NCBI GenBank assembly: GCA_029541985.1
Contig: CP095414.1
Coordinates: forward strand, 186,001 to 250,000
DNA from: Bacteroidales bacterium F22
GTDB lineage: Bacteria > Bacteroidota > Bacteroidia > Bacteroidales > Bacteroidaceae
Direction: 5' to 3'
DNA: 64,000 bases
Part shown: positions 1-9,300 of the stretch, one piece after another
Numbering within the stretch: position 1 is the first letter of the stretch
Layout: each line of letters starts with the position of its first letter
Notes under the pieces: generated by a model
What the model saw: only the letters and a program-made list of their open reading frames with translations
Told to the model about the DNA's origin: nothing
Databases searched by the model: none
Position numbers and translations under genes: made by a program

Positions 1-569
1 TTGCTAAACTGGAAGTCATTTCATTACTCTTGGAACAGCAGATGAAGCTTGAGATGCAGTTAAAGGCATTGAAGAAAGACGCGAATATCGAGGTCGAATT
101 TCTTCAGGCTTATCAGAAAGTGTTGGTCTATCAAGATAAAGGACATTTTACGCAGATTATGGATAACTTATTGAGTAATGCTGCTAAATATACGAGTTCT
201 GGGTCTATCAAATTTGGTGTGATTGCTGGGTTGAATTATTATCTCTTTTTTGTGAAAGATACAGGGATAGGTATTTCACAAGAACGGATTGAAATGTTGT
301 TTTCCGGCGATGATGAGGTCAAGAATAGTTCGGGTGATTTTGCCTTAGGTTTATCTATTAGTAAAAAAATAGTGATGACTCAACAAGGGCAGATTGGAGT
401 GATTTCTAACAAAGATGATGGTTCGTTGTTTTGGGTGTTTTTTCCATACTCGGCTACCTTCGAGTTAGGGGCTGTGTCTGATGACGAGAAGAGAGAATTG
501 TATCTTATCACGGAAAAAATTATCAGATGTGATGAGTTGAACGGATTGAATCTAGAAAATCCGTTTTAA
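1..569 (+). CDS. Sensor histidine kinase, C-terminal part (runs off the left edge)
   Basis: The reading frame is open from base 3, so only the C-terminal part of the protein is present. It holds a histidine-kinase ATP-binding (HATPase_c) domain: an N-box (IMDNLLSNAAKYT), a G1 box (DTGIGIS) and a degenerate G2 box (GDFALGLSISKK, where GxGLGL is usual). These bind ATP for autophosphorylation of a histidine that would lie upstream of the window. About 40 residues follow the ATPase fold with no receiver or DNA-binding domain, so this is a classical kinase end rather than a hybrid regulator. An internal TTG at base 30 could be mistaken for a start, but the frame continues upstream. The signal sensed cannot be told. 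No link to the downstream polysaccharide locus is evident, because feoAB has its own promoter. Confidence 0.85.
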   Translation, partial: AKLEVISLLLEQQMKLEMQLKALKKDANIEVEFLQAYQKVLVYQDKGHFTQIMDNLLSNAAKYTSSGSIKFGVIAGLNYYLFFVKDTGIGISQERIEMLFSGDDEVKNSSGDFALGLSISKKIVMTQQGQIGVISNKDDGSLFWVFFPYSATFELGAVSDDEKRELYLITEKIIRCDELNGLNLENPF

Positions 570-778
570 AAAAATATTTCCATTATTTGCTTGATAACTA
601 AAATAGATTTATATTGTTAAACAATATAATTAGATAGAAGGTTCTATTATTGTCTTTTAAAGTTAGGCGTTAACTTTAAGAAAGGTAGCGAGAGGTTCTC
701 CTCTTTATACGGGACGATAATAGTTCAAAAATTACCATTTTTATACGAGTACTTATTTTTATTAGAAAGTAACGTAAT

Positions 779-802
779 GGGAGAGTCAGTGATGATTCTC
801 CC
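779..802 (+). terminator. Terminator-like hairpin downstream of the histidine kinase
   Basis: GGGAGA (779-784) pairs with TCTCCC (797-802), extended by a G-T and a T-A pair, and is followed by a T-rich stretch (TTATTTGTATTTATTT). It lies about 210 bases after the kinase stop, so it could end that transcript or an unseen short RNA. Confidence 0.45.
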
Positions 803-1151
803 TTATTTGTATTTATTTAAACCACTCTGGTACGAAAGAATGAGATCTAATCGATTATCCATCTATCCTTTTGCTTTGTTCTATTTTCCTTAATGTACAC
901 ATACTCTCTTTTTTAATAAATAGTCTGTTGGACTTATGTTTTAACAATTATAAATGGATAATATGGGCTGTTCTTTCTGAAAAGATAAAGACCAGTGAAA
1001 ATGTTGTGTAATTACTGTCCCGAATAGATCAAAGTACTATAAACAGGGAGATCTATTTTTAGCAATGGATTAAAGGCGATTGTTTTTTTGCTTTAATAGA
1101 ATGTCTCATTTTGTTAATAGGATACTCCTTATTTAAAAACAGTCTAGATAA

Positions 1152-1183
1152 TTTGGCAGAGTAGGTCATTCCTCTTATCTTTG
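1152..1183 (+). promoter_or_regulatory. Bacteroidetes-type promoter of feoAB
   Basis: A TTTG -33 element (1152-1155) and a perfect TAnnTTTG -7 element, TATCTTTG (1176-1183), are 20 bases apart, the spacing usual for the primary sigma factor of Bacteroidetes. The -7 box ends 20 bases before the feoAB ATG, giving a very short leader. Confidence 0.75.
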
Positions 1184-1203
1184 CAACCAAAATAAAGGTA
1201 AAT

Positions 1204-3576
1204 ATGAATCTATCACAATTAGAAACTGGACAACGAGGTGTTATTGTCAAGGTAAAAGGACATGGCGGATTTCGTAAACGAATAGTTGAAATGGGCTTTG
1301 TAAAGGGGAAGCATATTGAAGTATTGCTCAATGCTCCATTGATGGACCCTGTAAAATATCAAATAATGGGGTACGAGGTATCCCTTAGGAGAGAAGAGGC
1401 TAGGCAGATAGATGTCATAACGGAGGAAGAAGCACTAACAAAAGTTCCTGAAATTAATTTTTATGGTACCCTTACAGACAAAGAAGCTCATGATGATGGA
1501 CTGCATCTTCAACAGACTAAATTGAACAGATTAGTTGAAGTTCGCCATAATGTGATTAATGTTGCCCTTGTTGGAAATCCTAATTGTGGTAAGACATCTC
1601 TCTTCAATATTGCTTCTGGAGCTCATGAGCATGTTGGAAACTATGGTGGAGTTACTGTTGATGCCAAGCGGGGCTTTCTTTATTATAAAAATTATCGTAT
1701 CAATCTGATTGATTTACCTGGCACTTATTCTTTGTCTGCTTATACTCCTGAGGAACTTTATGTCAGGAGATACATTATTAAAAAAACACCTGATGTGGTA
1801 ATTAATGTGGTCGATGCTAGTAACATCGAGCGTAATCTTTATCTGACTACTCAGTTGATTGATATGAATGTGCGTACAGTGATGGCGCTTAATATGTATG
1901 ATGAACTGCAGACTAGTGGAAATAAACTGGATTATGAACAACTTGGAACTTTGCTTGGTATTCCTATCGAACCGACTATCTGTAAAAGTGGATTTGGAAT
2001 TAACGAATTGCTCGATAGAGTGATTGCAATATACAATGACCAAGAAAAAGTAGCACGCCATATTCATATCAATCATGGTAAGGAGTTGGAACGTTCTATA
2101 TCTAGAGTACAACGGTATATTGCTGAAAATGAATCTATAAGATCACGTTTTTCTACTCGTTTTTTAGCTATAAAATTGTTGGAGAATGATGAACGTATCA
2201 ATATGCGTATTCGTAAATTGCCAAATTGGGAAGATATTTTACGAGTAGGGGACGAAGAGAAAAAACGATTAAGAAAAGAATTGCATAGTGATAGTGAATC
2301 AGCTATTACTGATGCTAAATATGGATTTATTGATGGTGCCTTGCGCGAAACATTCAAAAATGAACATCTCCAAAAGCGGCATCTTACTCGGATCTTTGAT
2401 AGTGTGTTGACAAATCGATATTTTGGATTCCCTATTTTCTTCTTATTTATGTTTTTAATGTTTCAAGCTACCTTTACATTAGGTAATTACCCTATGGATT
2501 GGATTACTTGGCTTGTTGACCAACTGAGACATGTCGTAAGTGAATATATGCCGTTAGGACCTCTCAAAGATATGGTTGTCGATGGAATCATTGGTGGAGT
2601 TGGTGGAGTCATTGTTTTTTTGCCTAATATTTTGATTCTTTATTTCTTTATTGCATTGATGGAAGATTCTGGTTACATGGCTCGTGCTGCTTTTATTATG
2701 GATAAATTGATGCATAAATTGGGGCTTCATGGCAAATCATTTATTCCTCTTGTAATGGGATTTGGATGTAATGTACCTGCAATCATGTCTACACGAACTA
2801 TCGAAGATAGAAAAAGTAGACTGATAACTATGTTGATTGTGCCTTTCATGTCTTGTTCTGCACGATTACCTATTTACATAATATTTACCGCTGCTCTTTT
2901 TCCTAATAATGGAGCGATGGTACTAATGAGTCTTTACTTTATTGGTATCACCATAGCTGTCTTTGCTGCTAAGATCTTTAGTAAGTGGTTGGTAAAAGGT
3001 AAATCTACTCCATTCGTTATGGAATTACCACCATATCGTATGCCTACAAGCAAAGCGTTGTTTAGACATACTTGGCAAAGAGGTGCTCAATATCTTCGTA
3101 AGATGGGCGGAATCATTATGATAGCGTCTATCGTAATTTGGTTTTTAGGGTATTACCCTAATCATGATGGCTACTCCTCTGCTCAAGAACAACAAGAGAA
3201 TAGTTATTTAGCTTCTATGGGGAAGGTGATAGAACCTATAATCAAACCTCTTGGATTCGACTGGAAACTTGGAGTCGGACTCATTTCTGGTGCTGGTGCT
3301 AAAGAAGTCGTTGTTAGTACGCTAAGTGTGATTTATAGTCAAAGTGGGGATGAAGTTGGACAACAAGAACTCGGCAAACGAATTCCAATTGATCGCATTA
3401 CAGCTTATGCTTATATGTTATTCTGCTTAATTTATTTCCCTTGTATTGCCACATTGGTCGCTATAAAGAGTGAGTCAGGACATTGGAAATGGGCGTATCT
3501 TTCTGCGGTTTATTCAACGTCTCTAGCTTGGATTGTTGCATTCTTATTTAATCAGATTGGACATCTGATTGTGTGA
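1204..3576 (+). CDS. feoB: FeoA-FeoB fusion, ferrous iron transporter
   Basis: This is an inner-membrane Fe(II) uptake protein driven by its G-protein domain. Residues 1-75 form a FeoA-like SH3 domain (begins MNLSQLETGQRG). A FeoB GTPase domain follows with G1 GNPNCGKTS (about residue 124), G3 DLPGTYSL and G4 NMYD. The C-terminal half carries the FeoB membrane domain with its gate segments, including the conserved GFGCNVPAIM and PFMSCSARLPIY stretches. At 790 residues it is a full-length FeoA+FeoB fusion, the usual arrangement in Bacteroidales. The ATG start follows a strong promoter by 20 bases. It stands alone between the kinase and the polysaccharide locus and is most likely regulated by iron or oxygen, although no operator is evident. 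Confidence 0.95.
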   Translation: MNLSQLETGQRGVIVKVKGHGGFRKRIVEMGFVKGKHIEVLLNAPLMDPVKYQIMGYEVSLRREEARQIDVITEEEALTKVPEINFYGTLTDKEAHDDGLHLQQTKLNRLVEVRHNVINVALVGNPNCGKTSLFNIASGAHEHVGNYGGVTVDAKRGFLYYKNYRINLIDLPGTYSLSAYTPEELYVRRYIIKKTPDVVINVVDASNIERNLYLTTQLIDMNVRTVMALNMYDELQTSGNKLDYEQLGTLLGIPIEPTICKSGFGINELLDRVIAIYNDQEKVARHIHINHGKELERSISRVQRYIAENESIRSRFSTRFLAIKLLENDERINMRIRKLPNWEDILRVGDEEKKRLRKELHSDSESAITDAKYGFIDGALRETFKNEHLQKRHLTRIFDSVLTNRYFGFPIFFLFMFLMFQATFTLGNYPMDWITWLVDQLRHVVSEYMPLGPLKDMVVDGIIGGVGGVIVFLPNILILYFFIALMEDSGYMARAAFIMDKLMHKLGLHGKSFIPLVMGFGCNVPAIMSTRTIEDRKSRLITMLIVPFMSCSARLPIYIIFTAALFPNNGAMVLMSLYFIGITIAVFAAKIFSKWLVKGKSTPFVMELPPYRMPTSKALFRHTWQRGAQYLRKMGGIIMIASIVIWFLGYYPNHDGYSSAQEQQENSYLASMGKVIEPIIKPLGFDWKLGVGLISGAGAKEVVVSTLSVIYSQSGDEVGQQELGKRIPIDRITAYAYMLFCLIYFPCIATLVAIKSESGHWKWAYLSAVYSTSLAWIVAFLFNQIGHLIV

Positions 3577-3656
3577 TACTAGGCATTAGCAGGTAGTTCT
3601 GTATTTACAAAGACATATCATTCACTCGTAGAGACAAAGGTCATAGATGTAGTGTT

Positions 3657-3664
3657 TACTTTTG
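3657..3664 (+). promoter_or_regulatory. -7 promoter element for the plus-strand PUL arm
   Basis: TACTTTTG matches the TAnnTTTG consensus and lies 33 bases before the GH2 start. No clear TTTG -33 box is present about 20 bases upstream. That would fit a promoter needing an activator, which is an inference. Confidence 0.5.
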
Positions 3665-3697
3665 TAGTATTCAAAATTGTGAACCTTAATATGATGT

Positions 3698-6283
3698 ATG
3701 ATGCATAGTAAAACAAAACTATTCGGACTGGTGGCTTTAGCTTGTTTATTTAGCTGGTGTCAACCTGCTTATTCAGCGTTAGATAAGAACAAAGCAGAAG
3801 TCGAAGCATTGCAATGGGCTAATTTACAAATACCAGCTCATGCTCCCGTAACAACTCAAGTAAGAAAGAAATCTCTATTTAATGAAGGATGGCTATTTCA
3901 ACTTGGCGATAATCCAAAGTTTAGAGAAATCAGTTTTCAAGATGGTGAATGGCGTCAGTTGCATTTGCCTCATGACTGGAGTATCGAATCAGCCTACAAT
4001 CCTAAATTTGAAGCAGGGAAGAACAATGGCTTCTTCAATGAAGGAATTGCTTGGTATCGTAAGCATTTTAAACTCGGTAAAGAGCAACAAAACAAACAAC
4101 TAGTTATCCAATTTGATGGTGTCTTTGCTAACGCTGAGGTCTATCTCAATGGACATTATTTAGGACGCCGTCCTAACGGTTATTCTACTTTCCGTTTTGA
4201 CTTGACAGACAAATTAAAGTTTGACCCATCTGCGACCAATGTGTTGGCTGTAAGAGTTGATAATAGTCATCCTGGTGCAACTAGATGGTACAATGGTTCT
4301 GGCATATATCGTAATGTCTATCTACTCGAAACAAATTATGTTCATTTCCGCCATGATACAGGGGTACATATTACGACGCCTATAGTAGAGAAAGAACAGG
4401 CCTCAATCGATGTGAAATACAATGTACTAGGAAGTTATTTTAGTGATAAAGAAATCAAGCAGTATAAACGTAACCGTTGGGACCGTTCCAAGACGAAATT
4501 TAATATCCCACTAAAAAACCATGTTTGTATATTGAGATCTACCTTATACGACAAGGAAGGGAATGAAGTAGCGAAGACACAAACCCAGGAGAATATCCGA
4601 AATTACACTTCTTCTTATTCTGCTCAACAAGCACTTACCGTTAAGAACCCAATACGCTGGAGTGATAAGAATCCATATCTATATTACCTCAAAAGTGAAC
4701 TTATCTATGAGGGGAAAGTACTTGATGATGTAGTGACTACAGTTGGAATCCGTAAGCTTGAGTTTCGTCCTAACGAAGGCTTCTTTGTTAATGGTGAGGA
4801 AACATACCTCAAAGGTGTGTGCTTGCATCATGCAGCAGGTGCTCTGGGTGCTGCAGTCCCTATGAAAGTACGTTATTTCCGTCTTTTGAAATTAAAAGAA
4901 ATGGGATGCAATGCTATTCGTACTTCTCATAATCCATATTCTCCAGACTTCTTTGCTTTGTGTGATGCCATGGGCATTTATGTCATGGATGAAGCTTTTG
5001 ATGAATGGCAACGAGGATGGAATTGGAATTATACAGAGAATCCAACTGGAAAAGCTATGGCTGGGTACGATATGATTTTTGATCAGTGGTGGAAAACTGA
5101 TTTACAAGACCAGATCAGAAGAGATAGGAATCATCCTTCTGTAGTCATGTATAGTGTGGGAAATGAGATACCTCAATGGCGTGTTTTAGGAAATACTGAA
5201 GCAGTAGACATCTTAAATCAACTTTTAGAGACTTGTAAATCATTGGACCCTACTAGGCCTGTCGCAATCGGTAACAACGAACCAAAAGGAACATCTCTCA
5301 ATGGGGTGAATGATGCGCTTGATGTGCTAGGATTTAATTATATAGAACGTGACTTTGGCGATTCGGTTATGTATGGAAAGATACATGAAAAATATCCAAA
5401 TAAACTCTGTTTCGGGAGTGAAACGAAGCATCTTATTTGCTATTGGAATGCGATAAAAAACAATCCTTATGTTTTCGGACAATTTATATGGACCGGTTTC
5501 GATTACCTTGGAGAAACCGCAGAAGTAGGACGCCGAGGAGCAAGATACGGTTTGATGGATTTGACCCTTCAACCCAAAGAAACTTGGGCTCAAATGAAAG
5601 CTTGCTGGAGAGAAGACCCTCAGATATCGATTGTCACTTCACTTAAACCCCATGACGCAGTTGTAGGAGCAAGTACTATAGGACAAGCTGGTGAGAAATT
5701 ATATCAGAAGTTAGATCGTCGTTTTGGCTGGAATTGGAGACAAGGGCAACAAACTTATGTGATTATATATAACAATTGTGATTATGTAAAATTATATCTT
5801 GATGGCCATTTTATTGGACAAGCAGATACAAATAAAAAAGGCTATTTCTCTGAATTTAAGCTCCCATTTTCTCCAGGTCATCTCAAAGCTGTAGGTTATA
5901 TTAACCATAAGCCAGTTTGTCATGATGATGTGACTACAACAGGCGACAAGGTAACTGCAATACAAGCTAAAGCGGTGTGGAATACAATAAGCAGTACTAG
6001 ACGAGACCAAGATATCATCGAAATATCATTGGTAGACAAGAAAGGACGTACCGTGTTTGCGGCTAATAATGCTGTGACTGTTACTGTGTCAGGTGGAGCT
6101 CGATTGATAGCTTTAGATTCAGGCGACCTCTATTATGAAGGATATTATACGACAAATACGCGTAAGGCATACCGAGGTAAGCTCTTGCTAACAATAGAGT
6201 CGACATTGACAAGTGCTCCAGTAAAGATTAAGCTCTCTAGTAAGGGCTTACCTGATAAAATGATTGAAATTCCGGTAAAATAA
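3698..6283 (+). CDS. Exported GH2 family exo-beta-glycosidase with DUF4982-like domain (probable beta-galactosidase)
   Basis: A signal peptide (cut near SAYS-A, about residue 26) directs export to the periplasm. The order is: jelly-roll sugar-binding domain (about 55-215), Ig-like domain (about 220-355), a TIM barrel with candidate acid/base Glu490 in VGNE and candidate nucleophile Glu575 in FGSE, a DUF4982-like domain (about 695-765, KLYLDGHFIGQ) and a C-terminal Ig-like domain. The 861-residue length suits this GH2 subgroup, which includes exo-beta-galactosidases that trim red-algal galactan oligosaccharides in gut Bacteroides. Here it would release non-reducing-end beta-galactose, possibly after desulfation. 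It is the first gene of the plus-strand arm, 74 bases before the hybrid sensor. Beta-glucuronidase or other GH2 specificity cannot be excluded from sequence alone. Confidence 0.8.
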   Translation: MMHSKTKLFGLVALACLFSWCQPAYSALDKNKAEVEALQWANLQIPAHAPVTTQVRKKSLFNEGWLFQLGDNPKFREISFQDGEWRQLHLPHDWSIESAYNPKFEAGKNNGFFNEGIAWYRKHFKLGKEQQNKQLVIQFDGVFANAEVYLNGHYLGRRPNGYSTFRFDLTDKLKFDPSATNVLAVRVDNSHPGATRWYNGSGIYRNVYLLETNYVHFRHDTGVHITTPIVEKEQASIDVKYNVLGSYFSDKEIKQYKRNRWDRSKTKFNIPLKNHVCILRSTLYDKEGNEVAKTQTQENIRNYTSSYSAQQALTVKNPIRWSDKNPYLYYLKSELIYEGKVLDDVVTTVGIRKLEFRPNEGFFVNGEETYLKGVCLHHAAGALGAAVPMKVRYFRLLKLKEMGCNAIRTSHNPYSPDFFALCDAMGIYVMDEAFDEWQRGWNWNYTENPTGKAMAGYDMIFDQWWKTDLQDQIRRDRNHPSVVMYSVGNEIPQWRVLGNTEAVDILNQLLETCKSLDPTRPVAIGNNEPKGTSLNGVNDALDVLGFNYIERDFGDSVMYGKIHEKYPNKLCFGSETKHLICYWNAIKNNPYVFGQFIWTGFDYLGETAEVGRRGARYGLMDLTLQPKETWAQMKACWREDPQISIVTSLKPHDAVVGASTIGQAGEKLYQKLDRRFGWNWRQGQQTYVIIYNNCDYVKLYLDGHFIGQADTNKKGYFSEFKLPFSPGHLKAVGYINHKPVCHDDVTTTGDKVTAIQAKAVWNTISSTRRDQDIIEISLVDKKGRTVFAANNAVTVTVSGGARLIALDSGDLYYEGYYTTNTRKAYRGKLLLTIESTLTSAPVKIKLSSKGLPDKMIEIPVK

Positions 6284-6357
6284 ATATTTTATCCTTTGGA
6301 TTCGATTTGATTTATCGTACTTTTGATTACCTATATTTAATTGATATCAGAAAAAAC

Positions 6358-9300
6358 ATGAAAATCAAAATTAGTAATCCTTCTTTTCGAGTTATTTTCT
6401 CGCTTTCGATCATTCTTAACGCTATATTATTTAATAATTCGATAGAAGCTCGTGAGGTATTTATACCTAACGAGCTTCGTCACATCACTATAGCAGATGG
6501 GTTAATCCACAATGGAGTAGGAGATATCGTTGTTGGTCCAAAAGGGTATATCTGGATAGCTACGTACGACGGATTGCAGCGCTATGATGGTAAATCATTT
6601 AAGACCTATAAAAATACAACAGAGAAGAGTATATTGCCAACAAATAGGATTAGGCGATTCTCTATGACTCCTGACAGTGTCTTGTGGATTGGTACAGATA
6701 AAGGAGTCGCTATCTATAATCAGCCTATGGATAGTTTCACTATACTTCCAAAAATTTCTAATTCAAAACTATCTGGATTTCCCAAGAAGATAAAACGTAT
6801 TATTTCCATGAAAGCTTACAATCGTATGATTTGTGCGCTTGAAAATGGGGGTGATATTTGGCAATATGATTTACAAGGAAATCCAGTTACTAGGCATGAG
6901 CTAATAGGGTCTTCTCCTACGATGTTTGTAAGTGACGGAGAAATATTCGATGACGAACACATTCTTTGGTGTACTTCTCACGGAGTAATTATGTATGACA
7001 TCGTTACTGGTGAGTCTAAATTAATCTTTGCTATGAGTGACATAGCATACAGTATTGTCAAAGTTAGTAAAGACCAATGGATTGTTTCTCATTCTAATGG
7101 GATACAACTATTAAATATATCATTGATTGGTAAAGAAAAGAAAGTTAGATGTACCAAGATTACACATTGGTTGTTGGGAGATACTTCGGTACGTACCCTT
7201 TATGTAGATAGCCATTTTGTCTGGGTAGGTACTTTCAATGATGGCGTCATCTTTCTTGATAAGCAGGCACTACTTCAAGGCAAGGTCAAGAAATATGGGC
7301 ATCTCTTCCATGCGAGACGAATTTCAAAGATATTCAAGAGTGGTCAGGATTATGTATGGGTCACTACTTTCGATGACGGTATCTTCCAGATGAGTTACCA
7401 ACCTGTCGAATTTAAAGCCCCGACAGAGAATAAAGTAACCGACTTTTTGAATGAAAAACTTCTGACACAGCTGACTCCGTGGGATTCTAGTACTGTGCTC
7501 ATGAGAAATGGCAACGGAAAAGTAATGCTCTATGATACAGAAGCAAAAAAACAAGTTTCGTTACCAAAAATGATGCGCAAAATCGATCACATCAGTTCTG
7601 TTTGCAAAGTAGACCAAGAGAAAGTATGGGTTCAAGACGGAAATATCATTTATAAACTGAATTTACAATCGGGAACTACTCATAAATACACTTTACCTAA
7701 GCGGGTAAGCAATTATCTCTTTCTACCTATTCAACAACCTATACAAGCGAACACCTTGTGGTTAGAGAACAAGACCAATCTTTGTCGATTGGAATATAAT
7801 CCAAAATCAGATCGATTTACGATAGAATACTTGACAAGTAATCCCTCTTTCGATACTCGGGTAACTAGTCATATTCGTAGTACCTATTATGACAAGAGGC
7901 ACCAGCAATTATGGATAGGTACCGATACACAAGGCGTGTATATCGTAGACTTAGTAAAAGGTCAACACCTGAGAGATCTACACATACGTCATTTAAAAGG
8001 AGAAGGACATAAGAATCGAAGTCTCCCTAGTGATTTTGTTTCCTCCGTAGTAGGCAATAGCACTATCGGTCTGTGGGTAGGTACCGAGCAAGGAGGAATC
8101 TGCCAAGTGAATCGACCTAAGTGGAAGATAGAGAATCAGTTAACCGAGAAAGATGGACTATGTAATGATGTAATTAAGGCGATGCAGATAGATAAGAAAG
8201 ATCGTATCTGGATAGGAACAAATGTAGGTCTTTCTTGCCTTGATCCTAGGACCAATAAGCTTGTCAACTATGACTTAAATGATGGATTACCCTTTCTTGA
8301 CTTTCAGTATGAATCATGTCAGTTAAGCAACGGGAAAATTATCATGTCAGGGGGACATAGTATATGCATCTTCTCACCTGAAAATTTACCAGAGACTCTT
8401 CCGATGCCTAATTTTGTGTTTGGAGAACTAGTGTTATTGAACAAACCGATACAAGTAGGTGAAAAGATACATGACAGGATACTACTCAAAGAGCAACTCA
8501 GTGAACTAGAACAATTAAATTTGAAGTACAATGAAAACATTCTATCAATAGATTTGAATGTATTAGACTACAGATTCAAGCACACTTCCGAGGTTAAATA
8601 CCAATTACTTCCTCTATCAAGGGAATGGGTGCAACTACCAAAAGGACAAGACAGAATATCTCTCAGTGGATTGAACCCTAACCATTATACGCTCAGAGTC
8701 AAGATATCTGATTCTAAAGGAAACTGGAGTGATATAAAATCCCTTTCTATTAATATAGCCAGAGCACCTTGGGATACTTGGTGGGCGTGGACTATATATA
8801 TTGTTTTCTTTGCATCTATTATATATGCCTTACTCATGTTTATATTAAGACTTCAGAAGCTGAGATACAAAGTATTCCAAGAGGAAAGAGAATTGGAACA
8901 AGCTCATGAATTAAATGAAGCTAAGAGCCGCTACTTCACCAATATCTCCCATGAACTAAAGACCCCCCTCACACTTATATCAGCTCCAGTTCAGATTTTG
9001 ATGAACCAGTTCAGGTCAAATGAATCAGTTCGAGACAAATTGCGGATTGTAGAACGGCAATCCAAGAAGATGTTGCAACTAATCAACATGGCACATGGGG
9101 AAGAATTAGACCAAGCCAACTTGTTAGAGCGACACGATTCCATATTTATGGTCAATCGCTTTGTTCTTGAGTTAATCCCAGATTTCTTTTTCATAGCTCA
9201 AGTGGAAGGCAAACATCTTCATATAAGAAATGCAGACCAACATCTGTATATACAAGCAGATCATAGTCAACTAGAGACTATAATCAATAACTTATTAAAC

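Larger units (their letters stand above)
570..1203. other. Intergenic region with inverted repeats, no gene seen
   Basis: About 630 bases separate the kinase from feoAB, and I see no convincing coding frame or tRNA. It contains a 10-bp inverted repeat with a 1-base spacer (609-618 with 620-629, arms TTATATTGTT/AACAATATAA). It also has a 9-bp inverted repeat (657-665 with 671-679), a terminator-like hairpin (779-802) and the feoAB promoter at the right end. The 21-base palindrome could be an operator or a small hairpin; its role is unknown. Confidence 0.5.

Noticed and set aside
6307..6357. TTG start giving a longer hybrid sensor
   Set aside because: The 17 added residues precede a normal signal-anchor start (MKIKISNPSF) at an ATG.
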